DNA of 8,457 nucleotides, taken from an uncultured Eubacterium sp. (GTDB lineage: Bacteria; Bacillota_A; Clostridia; Lachnospirales; Lachnospiraceae). The DNA is taken from contig CANTHI010000142.1 in assembly GCA_947653505.1 (NCBI GenBank), positions 1 to 8,457 of the forward strand, given 5' to 3'. Below the pieces are notes generated by a model, which did not search any database, had not been told where the DNA came from, and saw only the letters and a list, made by a program, of their open reading frames with translations. Positions 1 to 4,448 of the stretch are shown here, piece after piece; position 1 is the stretch's first letter, and each line of letters begins with the position of its first letter. A program made the position numbers and the translations under genes.

Positions 1-32
1 AAGTCACAGGCAGACAGGCTAACGCCTCCCAT

Positions 33-61
33 CCGGCGTCCGGACAGCCAAAATGTAACAC
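33..61 (+). repeat. Dispersed intergenic repeat, copy 1
   Basis: This is one of three related intergenic sequences in the window. The core CCGGACAGCCA (40-50) is followed by 4 variable bases and GTAACAC (55-61). The 18 bases CCGGCGTCCGGACAGCCA (33-50) match copy 3 at 17 of 18 positions. Similarity to copy 3 resumes at AATTGTT (71-77), at nearly the same distance. The core contains the palindrome TCCGGA flanked by GGC and GCC. The function is unknown. Confidence 0.6.
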
Positions 62-305
62 TTTTATGTAAATTGTTGCTTTTTAGCTTAAGTTCGCGCA
101 TATGGTGTCGCGCACGTCCGGTACCACAGAGCAGATGCAGAATACTTAGAGATTCTTACATTCTGGAAACCGGAACAATGAAACAGGGCCGGCTCCCTCA
201 GCCAGCGTCCGGGAGGCCGATTTATATTGTTCTGGTTTATCCAGGCCAGGGCTTCGCACCAGTACAAATTACTTCTTACAGTAAATATTTATGCGCCACA
301 ATCTA

Positions 306-314
306 TGCTATAGT
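306..314 (+). promoter_or_regulatory. Candidate extended -10 promoter for gmd-rmd
   Basis: TGCTATAGT reads as an extended -10 element (TG, one base, then a TATAAT-like hexamer at 309-314). No good -35 hexamer lies at the usual spacing; TTTATG at 288-293 is the nearest poor candidate. Transcription would start near 321, giving a leader of about 50 bases before the gmd start. The call rests on the motif alone. Confidence 0.4.
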
Positions 315-369
315 TTCTACGATGGGCAGAGTGCCCGTCACACAATTACAGCATAGAGAGGAGATCAGG

Positions 370-1440
370 ATGAAAAGAGCGTTAATTACCGGAATTACGG
401 GACAGGACGGCTCCTATCTGGCGGAACTTTTACTGGAAAAAGGATACGAAGTATATGGCATTATGCGCAGAAAAAGCGTTGTGGATTATGGAAACGTGGA
501 TCATATCAGAAGGAAGATTCATTTTATATATGCGGATATGACAGATCTGGTGTCACTGGTGCATGCCATGCAGGTGTCTATGGCGGATGAGGTATATAAT
601 CTGGCAGCGCAGTCTTTTGTCGGGACGAGCTGGGAGCAGCCGCTTTTAACGGCACAGATCGATGCGCTGGGAGTCACCAATATGCTGGAAGCGATCCGTA
701 TGGTAAAGCCTGAAGCGCATTTTTATCAGGCGGCGACTTCGGAAATGTTTGGCAGGGTGCAGGAAATGCCGCAGACGGAAAAGACGCCGTTTTACCCGAG
801 AAGCCCGTATGGGGTGGCAAAGCTGTATGGCTACTGGATTACGAAAAATTACAGGGAAAGCTATGGGATGTTTGCGTGCAGCGGGATTTTATTTAATCAT
901 GAGAGTGAGCGCAGGGGCAGGGAGTTTGTGACACGTAAGATTACCTGTGCTGTGGCCTGTATCCGGGCCGGACTGCAGGACTATGCGGAGCTGGGCAATC
1001 TGGACGCAAAGCGGGACTGGGGACATGCGCAGGATTATGTCCGTGCGATGTGGATGATTTTGCAGAACGAGACACCGCAGGATTATGTGATTGCCACAAA
1101 TGAGACGAGAACCGTGCGGGAGTTTGCCGAAACGGCATTCCGTTATGCTGGAATCCGGATCGCGTGGGAAGGCACAGGTGTGGATGAAGTCGGAAGGGAT
1201 GCAGACAGTGGCCGGATTTTAGTAAAAATAAATCCCCAGTTTTACCGTCCTGCGGAAGTAGAAGTTTTATGGGGAAATCCGGCAAAGGCTGAGGCAGAGC
1301 TGGGATGGAAACGGGAAATTACGTTCGAAAAGCTGGTAGAACGGATGGTTACGCATGATCTGGATACAGTCGCAGCAAAAAAAGCAGCTGGAAATTTGCC
1401 AGGCGATCCATCACCGTCAGAAAAGGACGGGAAAAAATGA
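370..1440 (+). CDS. gmd: GDP-mannose 4,6-dehydratase (EC 4.2.1.47)
   Basis: This enzyme converts GDP-D-mannose to GDP-4-keto-6-deoxy-D-mannose using bound NADP in the cytoplasm, the entry step to GDP-rhamnose, GDP-fucose and related sugars. It is an extended short-chain dehydrogenase of 356 residues, close to the family norm. Visible motifs are the nucleotide-binding GITGQDG (8-14), YNLAAQSFVGTSW (76-88), catalytic TSE (Thr123, Glu125), the YxxxK pair Tyr147 and Lys151 in PRSPYGVAK, FNHESERRG (175-183), and LGNLDAKRDWGHA (208-220). The start at 370 has AGGAG (359-363) six bases upstream and begins directly with the Rossmann strand MKRALITG. The frame is open further upstream, but that part does not look like protein. 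The last 25 or so residues form a charged, Ala/Lys/Pro-rich tail beyond the conserved fold. The stop overlaps the rmd start (ATGA), so the two are probably translationally coupled. Identification is firm. Confidence 0.95.
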   Translation: MKRALITGITGQDGSYLAELLLEKGYEVYGIMRRKSVVDYGNVDHIRRKIHFIYADMTDLVSLVHAMQVSMADEVYNLAAQSFVGTSWEQPLLTAQIDALGVTNMLEAIRMVKPEAHFYQAATSEMFGRVQEMPQTEKTPFYPRSPYGVAKLYGYWITKNYRESYGMFACSGILFNHESERRGREFVTRKITCAVACIRAGLQDYAELGNLDAKRDWGHAQDYVRAMWMILQNETPQDYVIATNETRTVREFAETAFRYAGIRIAWEGTGVDEVGRDADSGRILVKINPQFYRPAEVEVLWGNPAKAEAELGWKREITFEKLVERMVTHDLDTVAAKKAAGNLPGDPSPSEKDGKK

Positions 1441-2396
1441 AATCACTGATTATTGGAGCAGCCGGATTTGCGGGGGCCTATCTGATCCGGCATCTGCATC
1501 AGGAGCTTGGTCATAAGACAGCAGTGACAAAGCTGCCGCACGAACAGATACCAGCAGACTGTTCAGAAGGAATCGATATTTATGATCTGGATATTCTAAA
1601 GCAGGATGCGGTGTTAAAGCTGTTTGAGCAGGTACAGCCGGATTATATTTTTCATCTGGCCGCGCAGAGCTCTGTGGCAGCGGCGTGGAAATATCCGGAA
1701 ATGACTGTGGATGTAAATATCAAGGGAGCGGTCAATGTGCTGGAAGGAATGCGCAGGATGGGCAGACATGCAAGAATGGTGCTGGTTGGCTCCGGAGAAG
1801 AGTATGGACCTGTGAAGGCGCAGGAGATTCCGGTCTGTGAGGAGCATGCGGTTTGTCCGGTTAACATTTATGCAGCTACAAAAGCCAGCCAGAATATGTT
1901 TGGCAGAATCTATGCAAAGGCTTACGGGCTGGAGGTAGTTATGGTCCGCGCATTTAACCACATCGGGCCGAATCAGGAGCCCGTGTTTGTTGTGCCGGAT
2001 TTTTGCAGGCAGGCCGCATGGATCGAAGCAGGCAGGGCAGAGGCAGTACTGTGGACAGGCAATCTGGACGTTAAACGGGACTTTACCGATGTCCGTGACG
2101 TTGTACGCGCTTACGCGATGCTGGCAGAATGCGGCAGGGCAGGTGAGACTTATAACGTCGGCAGCGGCAGAGCCGTCGGCATCGCGGATATCCTTAAGAT
2201 CATTCTGGAAAAATCCAGAGCGGATATCGTCATAAAGACAGATCCGCTCAAATTCCGACCGGTAGATCTGCCAGTCATCGAAGCAGATATTCATAAACTA
2301 CAGCAGGCAACCGGATGGCAGCCGCTGATCCGGCTGGAGCAGACGATCACAGAGACACTGGATTACTGGAGAAGCAGGGCAGAGGCTGACGCATAA
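1437..2396 (+). CDS. rmd: GDP-6-deoxy-D-mannose reductase (GDP-4-keto-6-deoxy-D-mannose reductase)
   Basis: The likely reaction is NAD(P)H reduction of the 4-keto product of Gmd to GDP-D-rhamnose (EC 1.1.1.281), a donor for polysaccharide or glycan synthesis. The protein has 319 residues and an NAD-dependent epimerase/dehydratase fold. Seen are GAAGFAG (7-13), the FHLAAQSSV strand (72-80), the active-site segment GSGEEYG (Ser119, Glu121), the YAATK pair Tyr145 and Lys149, RAFNHIGP, and a GNLDVKRDFTDVRDVVRAY block followed by YNVGSG. These are typical of Rmd. GDP-fucose synthase (Fcl/WcaG) instead opens with a GHxGxVGS-type motif that is absent here. The epimerase superfamily is broad, so the exact 4-keto sugar rests partly on the neighbour gmd. 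The start overlaps the gmd stop by 4 bases. Its own ribosome binding site is weak (GACGGGAAAAA just upstream), consistent with coupling. The 3' end lies 3 bases from the convergent regulator gene, and no terminator is visible between them. Confidence 0.87.
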   Translation: MKSLIIGAAGFAGAYLIRHLHQELGHKTAVTKLPHEQIPADCSEGIDIYDLDILKQDAVLKLFEQVQPDYIFHLAAQSSVAAAWKYPEMTVDVNIKGAVNVLEGMRRMGRHARMVLVGSGEEYGPVKAQEIPVCEEHAVCPVNIYAATKASQNMFGRIYAKAYGLEVVMVRAFNHIGPNQEPVFVVPDFCRQAAWIEAGRAEAVLWTGNLDVKRDFTDVRDVVRAYAMLAECGRAGETYNVGSGRAVGIADILKIILEKSRADIVIKTDPLKFRPVDLPVIEADIHKLQQATGWQPLIRLEQTITETLDYWRSRAEADA

Positions 2397-2399
2397 GCA

Positions 2400-2735
2400 T
2401 CAGCTGACGCTCATAATCTCTGCAATGGCCCGTATAATCTGTACATACCGCGAATAAGTGGCCGCATCCTTTGTCTTGACACTGTTTAAAATATTTAACA
2501 GCATCGGGTCAGACGGGCGGATAATGTCCCAGAGCAGATAGTCGGCGCTGATTTCCAGCTCATTGCACAAAGCGACAAATGTATCCATACTCATAATGCG
2601 CGTACCGCGTTCAATATGTCCCATAAAAGAAAGGCTGATATTACATTTTTCAGAAAGCCTGTCCTGCGACCAGCCTTTCGCCTGTCTGGCCGCACGGATT
2701 TTTTTGCCGATTTTCTGGTAGTCTAGTTCGTTCAT
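2400..2735 (-). CDS. XRE-family helix-turn-helix transcriptional regulator
   Basis: This is a small cytoplasmic DNA-binding protein of 111 residues. An XRE/Cro-type HTH spans about residues 8-67: helix 1 IGKKIRAARQAKG, the turn-helix SQDRLSEKCN (23-32), a recognition helix around SLSFMGHIERGTR (34-46), then MSMDTFVALCNELEISADYLL. The remaining 40 or so residues are helical-looking with no known ligand domain, so it resembles the short SinR-like regulators common in Clostridia. The start is well supported: AGGAGG lies 8 bases upstream of the ATG (complement of 2744-2749). It is read away from pheS and converges on rmd with a 3-base gap. Repeats around its promoter (2769-2861) suggest autoregulation, which is inference. 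Its targets are unknown. Neither gmd-rmd nor pheST needs such a regulator, although it lies between them. Confidence 0.88.
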   Translation of the reverse strand: MNELDYQKIGKKIRAARQAKGWSQDRLSEKCNISLSFMGHIERGTRIMSMDTFVALCNELEISADYLLWDIIRPSDPMLLNILNSVKTKDAATYSRYVQIIRAIAEIMSVS

Positions 2736-2768
2736 GATGGAATCCTCCTGGGTGTCTGATTCAATGTG

Positions 2769-2787
2769 TACTATAAGAATTATTTGT
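2769..2787 (+). repeat. Operator-like direct repeat, copy 1
   Basis: TACTATAAGAATTATTTGT matches the sequence at 2827-2845 at 17 of 19 positions, at a distance of 58 bases. This copy lies between the predicted transcription start of the XRE gene (about 2800) and its ribosome binding site. Placement inside the regulator's own leader is typical of an autorepressor site. Binding is inferred, not shown. Confidence 0.6.
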
Positions 2788-2806
2788 CACTTAAAGAGAT
2801 ACTAAA

Positions 2807-2834
2807 ATTATACACGATCTGATATATACTGCAA
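2807..2834 (-). promoter_or_regulatory. Predicted promoter of the XRE regulator gene
   Basis: Read on the minus strand, TTGCAG (2834-2829) and a perfect TATAAT (2812-2807) are separated by 16 bases. Transcription would begin near 2800, about 65 bases before the ATG at 2735. The -35 hexamer lies inside direct repeat copy 2, so a protein bound there would block RNA polymerase. Confidence 0.6.
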
Positions 2835-2845
2835 GAATTATTTGT
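2827..2845 (+). repeat. Operator-like direct repeat, copy 2
   Basis: TACTGCAAGAATTATTTGT is the partner of the 2769-2787 repeat (17 of 19 identical). It covers the -35 box of the predicted regulator promoter and overlaps the left edge of the palindrome at 2843-2861. The two copies are about 5.5 helical turns apart. Confidence 0.6.
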
Positions 2846-2861
2846 GTACTATGAGTGCACA
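2843..2861. promoter_or_regulatory. 19-bp palindrome, candidate operator
   Basis: TGTGTACTATGAGTGCACA is an imperfect inverted repeat: 8-base arms TGTGTACT and AGTGCACA around ATG, with one mismatched position. TGTGTACTAT also occurs at 2765-2774, overlapping direct repeat copy 1, so each repeat has a TGTGTAC element beside it. The palindrome sits just upstream of the regulator's -35 box. It is a plausible site for a dimeric regulator such as the XRE protein. No experimental link is implied. Confidence 0.5.
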
Positions 2862-2908
2862 TTTGAAAAATAGCTTTGAGAGTATGCTATTTATTTGCTA
2901 TGCGGACG

Positions 2909-2930
2909 CCGGACAGCCAATCCGTAACAC
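2909..2930 (+). repeat. Dispersed intergenic repeat, copy 2
   Basis: CCGGACAGCCA (2909-2919), 4 variable bases, then GTAACAC (2924-2930): 19 of 22 bases match copy 1 in the same orientation. It lies 24 bases before the -35 box of the pheS promoter. Copies 1 and 2 bracket gmd, rmd and the XRE gene as direct repeats. Confidence 0.6.
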
Positions 2931-2954
2931 AACAGAATTTTTTAGAAATTCTTC

Positions 2955-2983
2955 TTGCACTCATCCAGACACTGCGCTATAAT
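2955..2983 (+). promoter_or_regulatory. Promoter of the pheS-pheT-queA operon
   Basis: TTGCAC (2955-2960) and a perfect TATAAT (2978-2983) are separated by 17 bases, a near-consensus housekeeping sigma factor promoter. Transcription should begin around 2990, just before the first base-paired element of the T-box leader (from 3015). Confidence 0.85.
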
Positions 2984-2989
2984 AGGTGC

Positions 2990-3306
2990 AGTCCAAATAA
3001 GCAAATGCTAAGAAGGTGGCATAACGCATCCGCAGACAGGCACCACTGACAGAGAGAAAAAGTGAGGCGCTGAGAGCTTTTTTCAGAACGGGCAGTTTAC
3101 GGATTTCACACTGGAGCAGTTTGGGTGAATGGCGCCGGATCACAACACCGGCCTGCCGCGTAGTCCAAAACGTTCATACACGTTACGTATGTCAAGTGTC
3201 TGACCGTTTTCCGGATCCAGGTTTTTGGGAAGATTCCGGAAAGGTCAGGAAACAGGGTGGTACCGCGGAATGACTCCGTCCCTTTTTGGGGATGGGGTAT
3301 TTTTTT
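2990..3306 (+). promoter_or_regulatory. T-box riboswitch leader, Phe (TTC) specifier
   Basis: This untranslated leader senses uncharged tRNA-Phe. Stem I can be built from GGTGGCAT (3015-3022) pairing ATGGCGCC (3129-3136), CATCC (3027-3031) with GGGTG (3123-3127), and ACTG with CAGT higher up, with an AGAGAG element (3050-3055) on the 5' strand. The 3' strand of the specifier loop reads GAT-TTC-ACA then CTGGAGC, matching the usual T-box pattern and placing the specifier TTC at 3105-3107. A short hairpin CATAC/GTATG lies at 3175-3191. A long stem III pairs CTGACC (3200-3205) with GGTCAG (3243-3248) and TTTCCGGA with TCCGGAAA. The conserved T-box AGGGTGGTACCGCG is at 3254-3267; its TGGT can pair with a tRNA ending ACCA, as tRNA-Phe does. 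The 5' side of the specifier loop is less canonical, so that part of the fold is tentative. Confidence 0.93.
3273..3306 (+). terminator. T-box regulated intrinsic terminator
   Basis: ACTCCGTCCC (3273-3282) pairs over 10 positions, including two G-U pairs, with GGGATGGGGT (3289-3298). A run of seven T follows (3300-3306). The CCGTCCCT segment is also the 3' half of the antiterminator that pairs with the T-box, so the two structures exclude each other. The terminator should form when tRNA-Phe is charged. Confidence 0.92.
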
Positions 3307-3339
3307 GATTTATTTTATGGCAGATAAGGAGATTGGTTT

Positions 3340-4359
3340 ATGAAAGAGAAACTGCAAAAAATCAGGGAAGAAGCGACGCGGCAGATACAGGCGTCTGAGG
3401 AGCTGTCCAGGCTCAATGAGGTACGTGTCGCTTTTCTTGGAAAAAAGGGAGAGCTGACGGCTGTATTAAAAAGTATGAAAGATGTACTGCCGCAGGACCG
3501 TCCGGCGGTCGGGCAGCTCGTAAATGAGACAAGGGCTGCGATTGAGGAAATGCTGGAAGAGACCAAAAGGAAACTGGAGGAAGCAGAGTTAAATTTCCGG
3601 CTGAAACAGGAAGTCATTGATGTGACGCTGCCGGCAAAGAAAAACAGGATCGGGCACCGGCATCCGAATACGATTGCCTTGGAAGAGGTGGAACGTATTT
3701 TTGTGGGCATGGGTTATGAAGTCGTGGAAGGGCCTGAGATCGAGTATGATTACTACAACTTTGAAGCGCTGAATATTCCGGCGGATCATCCGGCAAAAGA
3801 CGAGCAGGATACGTTTTATATTAATAACAAGATCTTACTGCGTACGCAGACCTCGCCGGTTCAGGTGCGTACGATGGAGAGCCGCCCGCTGCCGATCCGT
3901 ATGATTGCCCCTGGCAGGGTGTTCCGTTCGGATGAAGTGGATGCGACACATTCGCCGTCGTTCCATCAGATCGAAGGGATGGTGATTGACCGCCATATTA
4001 CATTTGCGGATCTCAAAGGAACGCTGGCGGAGTTTGCAAAAGAGCTGTTCGGAAAAGATACAAAAGTAAAATTCCGCCCGCATCATTTTCCATTTACCGA
4101 GCCAAGTGCAGAGGTGGATGTTACCTGTTTTAAATGCGGCGGCAGCGGCTGCAGATTCTGCAAGGGCAGCGGCTGGATTGAGATTTTAGGCTGTGGCATG
4201 ATTCACCCGAAGGTGCTGAAAATGAGCGGCATTGATCCTGAGGAATATTCCGGCTTTGCGTTCGGGGTCGGTCTGGAGAGAATCGCGCTGCTGAAATATG
4301 AGATCGATGACATGCGGCTGTTATATGAAAATGACGACCGGTTTCTGGCACAGTTTTGA
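3340..4359 (+). CDS. pheS: Phenylalanyl-tRNA synthetase alpha subunit (EC 6.1.1.20)
   Basis: This is the catalytic subunit of the cytoplasmic alpha2-beta2 enzyme that charges tRNA-Phe. Its 339 residues are the normal length. The N-terminal 85 or so residues form the charged coiled-coil arm that contacts tRNA. The class II core follows: motif 1 region from RIGHRHPNTIALEEVERIF, motif 2 with GRVFRSDEVDATHSPSFHQ (Phe195, Arg196), and motif 3 FGVGLERIALLKY with Arg314. The Phe-pocket alanine in GFAFG, equivalent to E. coli Ala294, is Ala307. A CxxC-x4-CxxC cluster (Cys263, 266, 271, 274) before GWIEILGCGMIHP resembles that of many Firmicute PheS proteins and could bind zinc. AAGGAG (3326-3331) lies 8 bases before the ATG. 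It is controlled by the T-box leader and followed after 89 bases by pheT. Confidence 0.98.
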   Translation: MKEKLQKIREEATRQIQASEELSRLNEVRVAFLGKKGELTAVLKSMKDVLPQDRPAVGQLVNETRAAIEEMLEETKRKLEEAELNFRLKQEVIDVTLPAKKNRIGHRHPNTIALEEVERIFVGMGYEVVEGPEIEYDYYNFEALNIPADHPAKDEQDTFYINNKILLRTQTSPVQVRTMESRPLPIRMIAPGRVFRSDEVDATHSPSFHQIEGMVIDRHITFADLKGTLAEFAKELFGKDTKVKFRPHHFPFTEPSAEVDVTCFKCGGSGCRFCKGSGWIEILGCGMIHPKVLKMSGIDPEEYSGFAFGVGLERIALLKYEIDDMRLLYENDDRFLAQF

Positions 4360-4400
4360 TGGAACAATAAAAGAAACATCTGTGAGGTTAAAAAAATCTG

Positions 4401-4431
4401 TGCAGCAGGCTGATATTTCTGGTCTGATGCA
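4401..4431 (+). other. Stem-loop in the pheS-pheT spacer
   Basis: TGCAGCAGGCTG (4401-4412) can pair with TGGTCTGATGCA (4420-4431) at 11 of 12 positions (three G-U, one G-A mismatch), leaving a 7-base loop. No T-run follows. Instead the pheT ribosome binding site GGAGG starts 5 bases later (4437). It could shape pheT translation or protect a processed end, but it could also be incidental. Confidence 0.4.
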
Positions 4432-4448
4432 TTGTTGGAGGAAATAGC

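Larger units (their letters stand above)
1..369. other. Non-coding region upstream of gmd
   Basis: No convincing gene is seen. An open frame continues upstream of gmd to position 73, but its translation is Arg/Pro/Ser-rich, unlike any protein I know, and the good ribosome binding site lies at the downstream ATG (370). The stretch holds one copy of the dispersed repeat (33-61) and a candidate promoter (306-314). It also holds a GC-rich imperfect hairpin whose arms are 191-197 and 211-218, with one bulged G and a 13-base loop. The hairpin is followed by AT-rich sequence but no clean T-run, so I do not call it a terminator. The gene to the left is outside the window. Confidence 0.6.

Noticed and set aside
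132..145. 14-base inverted match between this site and the queA terminator stem (8028-8041)
   Set aside because: A match of this length is not rare in a window of this size, and the flanks do not agree, so common origin is not supported.
73..369. N-terminal extension of Gmd back to the ATG at 73
   Set aside because: The extension does not resemble Gmd or any known domain, while the ATG at 370 has an AGGAG at ideal spacing and begins with the conserved Rossmann strand.
2482..2501. Hairpin CTGTT/AACAG as terminator for rmd
   Set aside because: It is short, has a bulge, lies inside the convergent regulator gene and is not followed by a T-run.
2868..2892. Stem AAATAGC/GCTATTT as a terminator
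   Set aside because: No T-run follows, the loop is 11 bases, and no transcript is expected to end there in the plus direction.
3317..3343. Eight-codon ORF (MADKEIGL) overlapping the pheS start by ATGA, possible leader peptide
   Set aside because: No ribosome binding site precedes it, it contains no phenylalanine codons, and the T-box already explains regulation.
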